From: Candidatus Amarobacter glycogenicus
GTDB taxonomy: Bacteria > Chloroflexota > Dehalococcoidia > Tepidiformales > Tepidiformaceae
Direction of reading: 5' to 3'
DNA: 64,000 bases
NCBI GenBank assembly: GCA_016719395.1
Contig: JADJZF010000012.1
Location: 62,001 to 126,000, forward strand
The position numbers and the translations under genes were made by a program. Positions within the stretch are counted from its first letter, which is position 1. The number at the start of each line of letters is the position of its first letter. Shown one piece after another: positions 37,020 to 45,544 of this stretch. The notes below the pieces were generated by a model that did not search any database, had not been told where the DNA came from, and saw only the letters and a list, made by a program, of their open reading frames with translations.

Positions 37020-38471
37020 ATGGATGATCGCTCCTGGGCGCCGATCCCGATCGAGATGCCGCACCCGGGGCTGGGCCTGCGGGCGAAACGCTTCGCCCGG
37101 ACTGCGGCCGTCCTTGCCCGGACTCTCGGCCCGGCAGGCGCGAAGGTCGCCCTCCGGCGTCAACCGAAACAAACCGCCCTGGCGCATGGCACACGCCGTG
37201 CCTGCGAGGAGCTCGGCGCCACCTATGTGAAGTTCGCCCAGCTCGTGGCCTCCGCACCCGCCGTTGTCGGGCCCGCGGTTGCCGATGAGTTCCGGGGCAC
37301 CCTCGATCGCGGCCCCGGCGTTTCCTACCGCGAAGTCCGCCGAGTCTTCCATGAACGAACCGGGAAGACGATCGAAGCGGCGTTCGCCACCTTCGAAAGA
37401 CGTCCGTTTGCCGCGGCTTCGATGGCCGTCGTCCACCGGGCCACCCTCCACGACGGTCAGGAAGTCGCTGTCAAGGTCCTGCGGCCCGGCCTTGGGCGTG
37501 TTGTCGCGGCCGATCTCGGGCTCATGATCCCGTTCTTCCGTGGCCTCGCGCGGGCCGGCAGCGAACAGGCTTTCCAGCTCGTCGGCTACCTCGATGGCCT
37601 GAAGGAACAGATTGGCGAGGAACTCGACCTTCGCAACGAAGCGCGCAGCATGGACCATTTCCGGAAGGTCTTCGAGGAGTTCAACCTCGACCTCCTGGTT
37701 GTCCCGCGCGTCTTTCCGGCGTTCAGTGGCGAGCAGGTCATCACCATGGAGTACCTGAAAGGGTCTCCCATCGACGACCTTGCGTCGGTGGAACAGCTCG
37801 GCCTCGACCCGAAAGCGCTCATCCGCGAACTGCTCCGCGCCTGGGTGCTCACCGCGGTCCACACGGGGACGTTCCACGCTGACATCCACGCCGGGAACCT
37901 CCTTGCGATGCCCGATGGACGGCTAGGGATGCTCGACTGGGGCATCGTCGCCCAGCTTGACCCCGAAACGCAGATGCTCATGCAGAAGCTCGTCGAGGCT
38001 TCGCTCGGAGACGAGACTGCCTGGGACACGATCACCGGCACGCTCATCAAGGCGCAGGGCGTCACGTTGCGAGACGGCCTCGGCCTCAGCGAGCCGGAAG
38101 TCCACCGCGTCGTCCGCTCGATGATGGAACCGATCCTCGTGATGCCCCTCCGCGACGTGAGCATGGCCAGCATCTTTGCCACTCCCGATGAGGTGTACCG
38201 CCTGGCCGGGCGCGAAGTGGCGCCAAAAACGGGCCCGATCGAGCGGATCAAGAAGGTCGTCCGTACCGCCCGCGCGCACAAGGTGGCCTTCGCAGCGGGC
38301 TACCACGAAAACAGCTTCCAGCGCTCGAACTTTCTCAGCTCGAAACAGCTGATCTACCTGGAGCGCTACGGCCGGATGTACGTCCCCGAGCACGCCATCC
38401 TCGGCGACAAGGAGTTTCTCGAAGGTGTCGTTGAGAGCATGAAAGCACGGCGGGCGGAGCGACCAGCCTGA
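37020..38471 (+). CDS. ABC1/AarF/UbiB atypical kinase family protein
   Basis: A 483-residue protein of the UbiB family, whose bacterial members support isoprenoid-quinone synthesis or other lipid handling through ATPase activity. Visible motifs are the family helix ATYVKFAQLVAS (A where the usual KxGQ motif has G), AVKVLRPG with the VAIK-type Lys, EELDLRNEA, the catalytic HADIHAGN and metal-binding LDWG. The C-terminal part has no clear membrane helix. The K-F-A-Q variant is worth noting because the Gly of KxGQ limits ATP binding in studied members. It converges on alr. Confidence 0.85.
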   Translation: MDDRSWAPIPIEMPHPGLGLRAKRFARTAAVLARTLGPAGAKVALRRQPKQTALAHGTRRACEELGATYVKFAQLVASAPAVVGPAVADEFRGTLDRGPGVSYREVRRVFHERTGKTIEAAFATFERRPFAAASMAVVHRATLHDGQEVAVKVLRPGLGRVVAADLGLMIPFFRGLARAGSEQAFQLVGYLDGLKEQIGEELDLRNEARSMDHFRKVFEEFNLDLLVVPRVFPAFSGEQVITMEYLKGSPIDDLASVEQLGLDPKALIRELLRAWVLTAVHTGTFHADIHAGNLLAMPDGRLGMLDWGIVAQLDPETQMLMQKLVEASLGDETAWDTITGTLIKAQGVTLRDGLGLSEPEVHRVVRSMMEPILVMPLRDVSMASIFATPDEVYRLAGREVAPKTGPIERIKKVVRTARAHKVAFAAGYHENSFQRSNFLSSKQLIYLERYGRMYVPEHAILGDKEFLEGVVESMKARRAERPA

Positions 38472-38488
38472 CAGGGCGCTCGGCCAAA

Positions 38489-39709
38489 TCACCACATCGG
38501 CGGAGCGAGGGCTTCGACGGCCCCTGCCCGGTGATAGAAACGCGGGAGGCGGGCCTGGAGCGAGGCGAGCACGTCCCAGCTGATCGTCCCCGCCGCCAGT
38601 GCAACGTCCGAAGCCGAAATCGAGTTGTTCCCGTCGCTCCCGATGAGTGTCGCTACGTCGCCCTCGGCCACGCCTTCCAGTGACGTTACATCAACCAGGA
38701 ACTGGTCCATGCACACCCGCCCGACCATCGGGCAGCGTTTGCCATGGATGAGGACGCTGCCTTCGTTGCCAAGGCCCCTGCGCCAACCGTCAGCGTATCC
38801 AACCGGGATCAGGGCAACGCGCGATGGCGCCGTCGCTCGCCAGGTAAGCCCGTAGCTCACGCCCTCCCCGGGCTCGACGGTCGTCACCCTCGCGACGCGC
38901 GCCCGCAGGGAGAGGATGGGGGCGACCGCCGGCCCGCCGGTGTTCGGCGGGATGACGCCATGGAGGGCAAGGCCCACCCGGACGCCCGAATAGCGGAGTT
39001 CCTCGCGTCTTAGCGCCGTGGCCGAGTTCGCGGTGTGGCGGTAGGGGATCCATGGCAGCCGTTGGGCCGCGAGCCGGAAGATCCGGTGCTGCTCATCGGC
39101 GAAGGAGTCGTCCGCCTCGTCGGCGTTGGCCATGTGCGTCGTCAGGCCTTCGACCTCGATATGAGGGAGGTTCCGGAGCTCCTCTGCCAGGGCGACGGCG
39201 GCGTCGAGTTCGAGCCCGAAACGGTGCAGGCCGGTGTCGACTTTGACATGGACCTTCGCGGTTACTCCGGCGTTTGCGGCGGCCCGCGAGATCGCCTCGC
39301 CCAGTTCGAGTGAGTGGCAGGTGAGCGTAAGTCCCGAACGGACAGCAGGCACGGCATCTGCCGGAAAGGCGTGGCCCAGCACGAGGATGGGGAGCGCCAC
39401 GCCGGCCTGGCGGAGCATGTAGCCCTCGTGTGGCCACACAACCGCGAACCTGGCCACTCCCGCCTGTTCCAGCGCCGGTGCGAGCGCAGCGGCTCCGGCT
39501 CCATAGGCGTTTGCCTTGACGACAGCGATGAGTTCGGAGCCGCCCATGGCCTGCTTCAAGGAGCGGACATTCCCGGCGGCCGCGGCCAGGTCAATCTCGA
39601 TCCATGCGTTCTGGTTTGTCGTGGCCTGGACGAGGGATTCGTGGGCGATTGCTGTCGGGGTCAGGTGTTCACCCATCCTTTCCCGCGGCGGGGGAGGGCG
39701 CTTCCCCAT
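38489..39709 (-). CDS. alr: Alanine racemase
   Basis: About 406 residues. This PLP enzyme converts L- to D-alanine for peptidoglycan. The cofactor Lys65 is in VVKANAYG. The catalytic Tyr is in GVSYGLTW; VGYADGWRRG and CMDQFLVDVT belong to the C-terminal beta domain. ATG 39709 lies 12 nt from a TAAGGT box; ATG 39676 (MGEHLTP), with GGGAAAGG just upstream, is an equally possible start. It is divergent from a lytic transglycosylase gene, so two cell-wall genes share an intergenic region of only about 30 bases. Confidence 0.92.
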   Translation of the reverse strand: MGKRPPPPRERMGEHLTPTAIAHESLVQATTNQNAWIEIDLAAAAGNVRSLKQAMGGSELIAVVKANAYGAGAAALAPALEQAGVARFAVVWPHEGYMLRQAGVALPILVLGHAFPADAVPAVRSGLTLTCHSLELGEAISRAAANAGVTAKVHVKVDTGLHRFGLELDAAVALAEELRNLPHIEVEGLTTHMANADEADDSFADEQHRIFRLAAQRLPWIPYRHTANSATALRREELRYSGVRVGLALHGVIPPNTGGPAVAPILSLRARVARVTTVEPGEGVSYGLTWRATAPSRVALIPVGYADGWRRGLGNEGSVLIHGKRCPMVGRVCMDQFLVDVTSLEGVAEGDVATLIGSDGNNSISASDVALAAGTISWDVLASLQARLPRFYHRAGAVEALAPPMW

Positions 39710-39721
39710 GGCGCGGCTGAG

Positions 39722-39731
39722 ACCTTAGCAT
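39722..39731. promoter_or_regulatory. Overlapping divergent -10 boxes of alr and the transglycosylase gene
   Basis: On the minus strand TAAGGT (39727-39722) precedes alr by 12 nt. On the plus strand TAGCAT (39726-39731) precedes the GTG at 39739 by 7 nt. The two boxes share bases, so polymerase binding in one direction should exclude the other. Confidence 0.4.
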
Positions 39732-39738
39732 CGGAGAG

Positions 39739-41974
39739 GTGATGGGAGCGCGCAATCACCGAAGGCTCGTGTGGGGGCCAGTCGCCGCCCTTCTGGGCGC
39801 CTTAGCCGCCGCTTCATGTTTCTGGGAGGACGGGGATCCTCCGCCGGATCTGCCGCCCACGGCGTCGTCCGTTGCTTCAGTTCCTGGGACCCTCCCTCCG
39901 GCGACGGCCGCTCCAACTGCCCCGGTGCTGCCTGCCGATATCGCGTCCGCCCAGGTGTTTTATCGCGAAGGGCGCTACGGGGAGGCTCGCTCGGCGTTCC
40001 AGCTGGCAGCCGGACGAACGAAGCCGGGAGGCGAACAGGCGGAGGCGTTCCTCGGGGCCGGGAATGCAGCGTTCTCGTTGAACGACGCAGCAGCCGGGTT
40101 CGATGCGTACCGCCAGGGCGGTTGAGGTCGCGCCGGCAGGAAGCCAGGTCGCGGTCCGGGCTCGATACCTCTTGCGCCTCCAATTGAACAATGCCGGGCG
40201 GCACACTGAAGCAGCGGCTCTGTTCAATGCGAACCCTTCGCTTGCCGGAGGTTCTCCGCTGGAGCCGTATTACCGGTTCGAAGGGGGCCGCGCCCAGTGG
40301 TGGCCCGCCGGCAATGAAATGTGGCTTGCTCTCCTTCGGGATCCCGCGGTGAGCCCCGCGCTGAAGACATCCATTCGGCAGCAGTCCGTGACGGAGTGGC
40401 GCAATCGAGGCGATATGGCGGGCCTGGTTTCGGCGCTGGATACCTTGATCGCCGACACGGGGGATCCCGCAGCACGGTTGGAGCGGGCTGAGCTGGCCTC
40501 TGTCGCGGGAGACTCCCGGACCGCCTCGGAACAACTGCGGACCATCGTCGCGAACGATCCATCGAGTCGATACGCGGGAGCGGCGCTGGAGCTTGCGAGG
40601 AAGCTCGACGTTTCGATCGACCCCGGGGTGGCCGGCCTTTCTTATTACCGCCGGGGCGCCTATCGCCAGGCCGTGGATGTGCTCCTCCCAGCCATTGAAA
40701 CTGCCGTGACCGAAGGCGACCTGGCGTTCCGCGCCTACTACCTGGCCGCAAGCTACGAAGACTTGGGTTTGTGGGCGGAAGCCGTGAGGTTCTATGACAG
40801 GGCGGCGGCGGTGACAGGGGCTTCGCCATATGTTCACCGGGCGAAGTACTGGGCCGCGAGAGTGACGGAACGGAGCGGGACTGCGTCAGAAGCGAGCAGT
40901 CGTTATGTCTCTTTGGTCACGGCCGGTCCGCAGGGGGAGTTTACCCTGGAGGCGGCGTTCCGGGCGGGATACGTGCTCTTCGAAGCGGGCGATGGGGCTG
41001 GCGCGCTGGTTGCCTGGTCTGGCCTAGGGGCGGCATCGAGTGCGCGGATGGAGTACTGGCGCGGGCGGGCGCTCGCCGCATCGGCGGATGTGTCTGGCGC
41101 CCGTCGCGCCTATGAACGTGCCGTTGCGCTGGGACAGTTCGACTTCCACGGGATCGAAGCGGCCCGGGAGCTGGGGAGTGCGGATACGTTCGATCCTCGA
41201 TTTGTTGAGCGGGACCTGGGCAAGCCGGTCGACTGGGCGGCCGTCGCGTCCTGGCTCTCTGGGCGAGTCGGCGGAGCGGCGCCGGGTTCAGCTCCGACGG
41301 CAGCTTGCGAGCTCATGGCTGCGGGGCTCCGCACCGCGGCCACAGCGGAGATCTGGGCGGCGGAGGCTCGAGGCGGGACCTGGCGCCGGTTCGAACTGAT
41401 GCGGGAGGCGAGCGAATGCGGGTTGACTGATTCGGCGGCGCGGCTCGCGGTCAGGATTCGGGAAGAGGCCGGCGTGGCATCTCACCAGGCTCCGAAGGAC
41501 TTGCTGCGAGTTTCTTACCCGGTCGATTACGCGGGAAGCCTGGCGGTCGAGGCGAAAAAGGCCGGGCTGGACCCGCTCTTCTTCGCTTCGCTGATCCGAC
41601 AGGAGAGCTTCTGGGACCCTACGGCGGGGTCATCGGCCGGGGCCCTCGGCCTCACTCAGGTGATCCTGCCGACGGGCGAGGCGCTCGCGGCGGAATTGGG
41701 CGTCAGCAGCTTTACCCTGGACATGTTGTTGCGTCCGGCCGTGAGTCTCGAGTTTGGGGCGCACTACCTCGCGGGACAGATGGCATGGTCCGGAGATGCT
41801 CTCGTCGCGCTCGCCGCTTACAACGCGGGCCCGGGGAACGCTGCGCGCTGGAAGGCCGGGGGAGCGGCCCGCCCGGCCGATCTCGTGGAAGCGATAGACT
41901 TCGCTGAGACTAAGAGTTATGTCATGCTCATTTTTGAAGCGTACGCGCACTATCGCCTTGCCTGGGCGGATTGA
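39739..41974 (+). CDS. Soluble lytic transglycosylase-like lipoprotein, single-base frameshift
   Basis: A peptidoglycan-cleaving Slt70-like protein. An N-terminal signal and lipobox (LAAASC, Cys27) anchor it. A long helical TPR-like superhelix fills residues about 70-580. The C-terminal catalytic domain has the Glu in SLIRQESFWDP, then SSAGALGLTQ, SLEFGAHYL and LAAYNAGPGNAARW. The frame breaks at about 40116-40118, where GGG probably should be GG: DAYRQ-AVEVAPAG is continuous only after correction. As printed the first piece ends at 40125. GTG 39739 is placed by the TAGCAT box; ATG 39742 is adjacent. Confidence 0.88.
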
Positions 41975-42005
41975 GGGCTTGTTCGACCGTAATTGACGTC
42001 GATGT

Positions 42006-42011
42006 TATGGT
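42006..42011 (+). promoter_or_regulatory. Probable rpmH operon promoter (-10 TATGGT)
   Basis: TATGGT is preceded, with an 18-nt spacer, by TTCGAC (41982-41987) as a -35-like box. The leader to rpmH would be about 30 nt and contains a GGAGG. Confidence 0.4.
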
Positions 42012-42049
42012 GTGAGTTCGCGTCTGTAGAAGTTGACGGAGGATGCCAG

Positions 42050-42193
42050 ATGGCAACGAAGCGCACGTACCAGCCCCACACGATCCCGCGCAGGCGGGTG
42101 CACGGTTTCTTGAAGCGGATGTCGTCGCGTGGCGGGCGGCTCGTCCTGAAGTCGCGCCGAGACAAGGGCCGCAAGCGGCTCACCGTGGTGTAG
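42050..42193 (+). CDS. rpmH: 50S ribosomal protein L34
   Basis: A 47-residue, very basic protein: TKRTYQPHTIPRRRVHGFL, then RMSSRGGRLVLKSRRDKGRKRLTV. This is the L34 signature, and it belongs to the large subunit. GGAGG lies 8 nt before the ATG. It starts the rpmH-rnpA-yidD cluster that usually marks the origin region. Confidence 0.97.
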   Translation: MATKRTYQPHTIPRRRVHGFLKRMSSRGGRLVLKSRRDKGRKRLTVV

Positions 42194-42205
42194 GCTCGCG
42201 CAAAG

Positions 42206-42550
42206 ATGCCCAGCACCGCTCCGGGCCGGTTGCGCAAGGGCGCCCAGTTCGACACGGCCTTTGAACAGGGGACCGCTTTCAGCGGCCCCCTTTTTGTCGT
42301 CCGCGTGCGAGCCAACGGTGCGGGGGTTTTGCGGGTGGGGTACGCCGTGGGAAAGCGCCTGCTTCCGCGCGCGACCGGACGGAACCGCGTTCGCCGACGC
42401 CTGCGGGCGGCTACGCGAGCGGCGGGCCTGCCTGCGGGTTTCGACGTGGTCATTGTTGCTCGCGGCGGTGCGCTCACGGCCTCCTTCGACCAGCTGGTGA
42501 GCGGGGTCCAGGCGGGGTTCGCACGCGCAGTCCGGAAGGCTGCCGGATGA
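42206..42550 (+). CDS. rnpA: Ribonuclease P protein component
   Basis: A 114-residue basic protein that assists the RNase P RNA in tRNA 5' maturation. The central cleft strand VRVRANGAGVLRVGYAVGKRL and the RNR-type helix ATGRNRVRRRLRAA are clear. The gene lies 12 nt after rpmH, as in most bacteria, and overlaps yidD by 4 bases (ATGA). Confidence 0.93.
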   Translation: MPSTAPGRLRKGAQFDTAFEQGTAFSGPLFVVRVRANGAGVLRVGYAVGKRLLPRATGRNRVRRRLRAATRAAGLPAGFDVVIVARGGALTASFDQLVSGVQAGFARAVRKAAG

Positions 42551-42762
42551 TGGCGAGAGTGCTGATCGGGTTCGTCAGGGCGTACCAGCGGACTTTCGGG
42601 GCCGTGATGCCGCCGGTGTGCCGTTACGCACCGAGCTGCTCGGCGTACTCCGTAGAGGCATTGGAGCGGCACGGCGCAGTCAAGGGAAGCTGGCTGACGG
42701 TCCGGCGACTGGTGCGGTGCAATCCCTGGGGTGGCCAGGGGTACGACCCCGTCCCGGACTGA
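42547..42762 (+). CDS. yidD: Membrane protein insertion efficiency factor YidD
   Basis: A 71-residue member of the YidD/Hemolysin-alpha family: FVRAYQRTFGAVMPPVCRYAPSCSAYSVEALERHG and the closing RLVRCNPWGGQGYDPVP. The three conserved Cys and the NPWGxxGYDPVP end are intact. It helps the YidC/Sec route insert membrane proteins. It starts within the rnpA stop codon. Confidence 0.93.
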   Translation: MMARVLIGFVRAYQRTFGAVMPPVCRYAPSCSAYSVEALERHGAVKGSWLTVRRLVRCNPWGGQGYDPVPD

Positions 42763-42871
42763 GTTCCGGGGCGGACGAGGTTCCCGGCGAACGGGGGCGG
42801 CAGATCCAAGGTTCTGCAATTCCCGTCGAGGCTGTACGTCTAGGGAGCGGCGGCTTCAGTAGAATACCGGC

Positions 42872-43102
42872 GTGATGCCCGGAGGTCCCCCACAAACGGC
42901 CTCAGGGCTTCACGGCCATTTCGCAGACTGGATCCCGTTGAGTGCCGGGCCTGGGGATCCTGCTCCGGCCGGCATCATGGACCCTGCCTGGGGACGCCTG
43001 GGATGCCGCAGATGCCGCCTGGTTTTTGGGGTTGCGCCGTCGCGGCCGGGCGGAACTCCCGGCGGCCTGGCGCGGAGCATCTTCAAAACTCAATGGCCGT
43101 GA
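42872..43102 (+). CDS. Doubtful small open frame next to the parS cluster
   Basis: 76 codons rich in Gly, Pro and Ala, with one CRRC motif and no family resemblance. Its only support is a TAGAAT box (42860-42865) 6 nt before the GTG, the same leaderless arrangement used by real genes in this window. A different frame (42942-43244) ends inside the first parS. Either may be chance or a decayed gene. Confidence 0.2.
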   Translation: MMPGGPPQTASGLHGHFADWIPLSAGPGDPAPAGIMDPAWGRLGCRRCRLVFGVAPSRPGGTPGGLARSIFKTQWP

Positions 43103-43232
43103 CGCTCGCGCGCGGGCGAGCCGTGAACGATACCGCGAAAGGCGGAGAGCACGTCGAACTTCCGGTGCCGGTAGGGCGGCGCGTGAGGCGGAAGGCGTTT
43201 CTCCGGAGAGGCGAGCATTGGCGCGAGAGGAG

Positions 43233-43248
43233 TGTTTCACGTGAAACA
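43233..43248. promoter_or_regulatory. parS site 1
   Basis: TGTTTCACGTGAAACA, a perfect match to the canonical 16-bp ParB-loading site. It lies about 4.9 kb from the parB gene that should read it. Confidence 0.95.
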
Positions 43249-43346
43249 GGGTGCGGTGAGGTGGGCGCGTGGGCTGCCGGTGCTGTGGCCCCGGGACTTG
43301 CGGCGTTTAGCAGCTCTCGTCGAGAGAATGAACCCCGGCGCCTCAG

Positions 43347-43362
43347 TGTTTCACGTGAAACA
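43347..43362. promoter_or_regulatory. parS site 2
   Basis: A second perfect copy of the 16-bp canonical parS palindrome, 114 bp after site 1. Confidence 0.95.
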
Positions 43363-43428
43363 TCTTGTCTGGTGTCAAGGCAGCCTCTTCGCGAGGCGTA
43401 CTGGGTGCCGAGACCTGCTGTGCGGCAC

Positions 43429-43444
43429 TGTTTCACGTGAAACA
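43429..43444. promoter_or_regulatory. parS site 3
   Basis: A third perfect 16-bp parS palindrome, 82 bp after site 2 and directly beside the LexA-like palindrome. Confidence 0.95.
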
Positions 43445-43445
43445 A

Positions 43446-43459
43446 CGAACATATGTTCG
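43446..43459. promoter_or_regulatory. LexA/SOS-box-like palindrome
   Basis: CGAACATATGTTCG is a perfect palindrome that fits the Gram-positive SOS-box consensus CGAACRNRYGTTCG. It sits one base after parS site 3 and about 55 bp before the -10 box of the PQQ lipoprotein gene. Whether LexA binds it is untested. Confidence 0.55.
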
Positions 43460-43473
43460 CCTCTTGCCTCGAC

Positions 43474-43487
43474 GTTTCACGTGAAAC
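43474..43487. promoter_or_regulatory. parS site 4 (14-bp core)
   Basis: GTTTCACGTGAAAC matches the parS core; the outermost base pair differs from the 16-bp consensus. It is likely still bound by ParB. Confidence 0.85.
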
Positions 43488-43514
43488 CCTCTGCCCCGTA
43501 AGCACCCGGGCTCG

Positions 43515-43520
43515 TACCAT
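43515..43520 (+). promoter_or_regulatory. TACCAT -10 box, leaderless start of the PQQ-propeller gene
   Basis: TACCAT ends 6 nt before the GTG at 43527. It lies only 28 bp after parS site 4, so ParB spreading could affect this promoter. Confidence 0.45.
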
Positions 43521-43526
43521 GGCAGG

Positions 43527-44669
43527 GTGAACTTCCGGCGCGGCGCCATCATCACCCTGGCGCTCCTCCTCCTGCCCCTCGTCTCCTCGTGTGTGAGCGT
43601 CCTTAACCCCACCGGGTGGGCTCCGGTCGCCTTTGACGGCGAGACTGCTTACGTCATCACCTCCAAGGGAAAACTCTCCGCAATCACCGTCAACGGCGAC
43701 TCCGGCGCGGCCAGGTGGACTTTCCCCGATAAGGACCGCGACGAAGACGACAAACTCGATACCAAGGCCATTTACGGCGCGCCGGTCATCGAAGGCGACA
43801 GGATCTACCTCGCTACCTTCGAGGCCGGCGTCTTCGCCCTCCGCAAGGAGGATGGTCGGCCTATCTGGCCCACCGCTGGCTCCGACGCCGTTTCTATCGA
43901 CGGAGATATCGCCGGCGGCGTCGCCGTAGCAGGCGAAAATGTCTATTTCGCGACGACTGAAGGCCTGCTCTACGCCTTGCGGAAGGACGACGGGGCCCCG
44001 GCCACCGGCTGGGAGAAGCCGCTCAGGCTTGGTGACGGCATCTGGGCGACTCCGGTCGTCCATGGCGACGCTATCTACGTGGCAACTATGAGCGGCGAAC
44101 TCCATGCGCTCTCGGCCATCGATGGCTCAGAGCGCTGGAGCAGGCCGTTCAAGGCCTCCGGGGCTATCGCGGAGCTAGCCCTAATCAGTGATGAACTCCT
44201 CTTCGTCCCGAGCATCAACCGGCACGCGTACGTCGTGCGCATGGCGGATGGCAGCGTCGTCGCTGACTTCCGCGCCGACGACTGGCTTTGGACCACCCCT
44301 GGCGTCCAGGGGTCAAAACTGTTCTTCGGCGACTTTGGCGGGTCGGTGTACGGACTGAACATAACGAGTAGTGGCGTGGAGCAGCTCTGGGAACCTGCGT
44401 CCCTCAAAGGTGAACGCGTGCGCTCCGGGGCCGCGGTCGTCAACGGTGTCATCGTCGTCGTCGATCGGAAGCCGGTGGTGACGTTCATCGACGCGAATGA
44501 CGGTTCCATCCTCAACACCGTCCCGATCGAAGGCGCCGGGACGGTCCGTGCCAACCTGGTGGTGAAAGACGGCGCCGCCTACTTCAGCACGACGGGCGGC
44601 AAGCTGTTCCGGGCGGAACCCGCATCCCGGCGAGTGGTCGAAGTACAGCTCAGCGGGGTGAAGAAGTGA
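43527..44669 (+). CDS. PQQ-like beta-propeller lipoprotein (BamB-like fold)
   Basis: A 380-residue lipoprotein. A signal sequence ends in the lipobox LVSSC (Cys22), followed by repeated propeller blades: AFDGETAYVITSKGKLSAI, GAPVIEGDRIYLATFEAGVFAL, GVAVAGENVYFATTEGLLYAL and TPVVHGDAIYVATMSGELHAL. The fold is that of PQQ/BamB-type propellers, often scaffolds at the cell surface. It ends in a GTGA overlap with yidC, suggesting a joint role in envelope assembly. A gene of this type between yidD and yidC is not part of the usual conserved order. Confidence 0.87.
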   Translation: MNFRRGAIITLALLLLPLVSSCVSVLNPTGWAPVAFDGETAYVITSKGKLSAITVNGDSGAARWTFPDKDRDEDDKLDTKAIYGAPVIEGDRIYLATFEAGVFALRKEDGRPIWPTAGSDAVSIDGDIAGGVAVAGENVYFATTEGLLYALRKDDGAPATGWEKPLRLGDGIWATPVVHGDAIYVATMSGELHALSAIDGSERWSRPFKASGAIAELALISDELLFVPSINRHAYVVRMADGSVVADFRADDWLWTTPGVQGSKLFFGDFGGSVYGLNITSSGVEQLWEPASLKGERVRSGAAVVNGVIVVVDRKPVVTFIDANDGSILNTVPIEGAGTVRANLVVKDGAAYFSTTGGKLFRAEPASRRVVEVQLSGVKK

Positions 44670-45544
44670 TCGGCGACATCTTCACCCTGCTCTTGTTGAA
44701 CCCACTCGTGAACCTGCTGGTCTTGCTGTCCCACGTGCTCTGGGGAAGCTTTGGGCTGGCCATCATCGCCTTCACCATCCTCGTCCGCGTGGCGACGTTC
44801 CCGCTGACGCTTCGCCAGCTTCACGCCACCCGGGCAATGCAGGCACTCCAGCCGCGTGTGCAGGAGATCAACAAGAAGTACAGCGACCCGAAGCGCCGCC
44901 AGGAAGAGATGATGAAGCTCTACCGCGAAGGCGGGGCGAATCCGCTGAGCTGTCTGGGCCCGATTCTCCTCACGTTCCCGGTGTTCATCGCGCTGTATAG
45001 CGCCATCCGCATCGCCCTGCCCAACTCCCCCGAAGCGCTCGAAAAGCTCTCGAGCCACATCTACGGCTGGAGCTACCTCCAGCACGCCCTCCCGCTCGAG
45101 GAACATTTCCTCGGGGTCGACCTGCGTGGAAACGGCGGCGATAGCCTGATCGGCTATTTCTTCGTCGCTGCCGTGGCCGCCACCACCTTCATTCAGTCCA
45201 AGACCACGGTTACCACCAGCACCGATGAGCGCGTCCGCCAGCAACAGCAAATGATGAACGTGATGATGCCGTTCATGTTCGCGTTCTTCGCGATGAGCTT
45301 CCCGGTGGGCGTTAGCCTCTACTGGGTAGTGAACTCAGCGGCACAGATCGGGTTCAATATCCTAACCTATGGTTTTCCGGCTCTTGGGCTGCAACCAGTG
45401 TTCAAGGCGCGCGCACCCGCCGCAGCGCCCCAGGCCGCTCTCTCCGATGGGGACGAGCGCACATCACCGACCTCTGCTCGTGAATTGAGGACCGCAAATG
45501 GATCAGGCCGAAGCAAGCGGCAAAACCGTCGAAGACGCCCGTAA
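44666..45544 (+). CDS. yidC: YidC/Oxa1 membrane protein insertase
   Basis: A 292-residue insertase. Five hydrophobic segments include FGLAIIAFTILVRVATFPLTL with the conserved groove Arg and the helical hairpin RVQEINKKYSDPKRRQEEMMKLYREGGANPLSCLGPILL. The late helices MMPFMFAFFAMSFPVGVSLYW and NSAAQIGFNI follow, then a basic tail SGRSKRQNRRRR for ribosome contact. Starts at GTG within the previous stop (GTGA). Its last 47 nt overlap the start of jag in another frame. Confidence 0.93.
   Translation: MIGDIFTLLLLNPLVNLLVLLSHVLWGSFGLAIIAFTILVRVATFPLTLRQLHATRAMQALQPRVQEINKKYSDPKRRQEEMMKLYREGGANPLSCLGPILLTFPVFIALYSAIRIALPNSPEALEKLSSHIYGWSYLQHALPLEEHFLGVDLRGNGGDSLIGYFFVAAVAATTFIQSKTTVTTSTDERVRQQQQMMNVMMPFMFAFFAMSFPVGVSLYWVVNSAAQIGFNILTYGFPALGLQPVFKARAPAAAPQAALSDGDERTSPTSARELRTANGSGRSKRQNRRRRP

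Larger units (their letters stand above)
42763..43526. other. 764-base origin-proximal intergenic region carrying the parS cluster
   Basis: No protein family is recognisable here in any frame. The left part holds a weak candidate frame (42872-43102). The right part holds four parS sites and a LexA-like palindrome, listed separately. I see no DnaA-box cluster, so it need not be oriC itself. Confidence 0.6.

Noticed and set aside
41990..43526. oriC within the rpmH-parS region
   Set aside because: No TTATCCACA-type box cluster or AT-rich unwinding element was seen, and dnaA is absent; parS alone does not define the origin.
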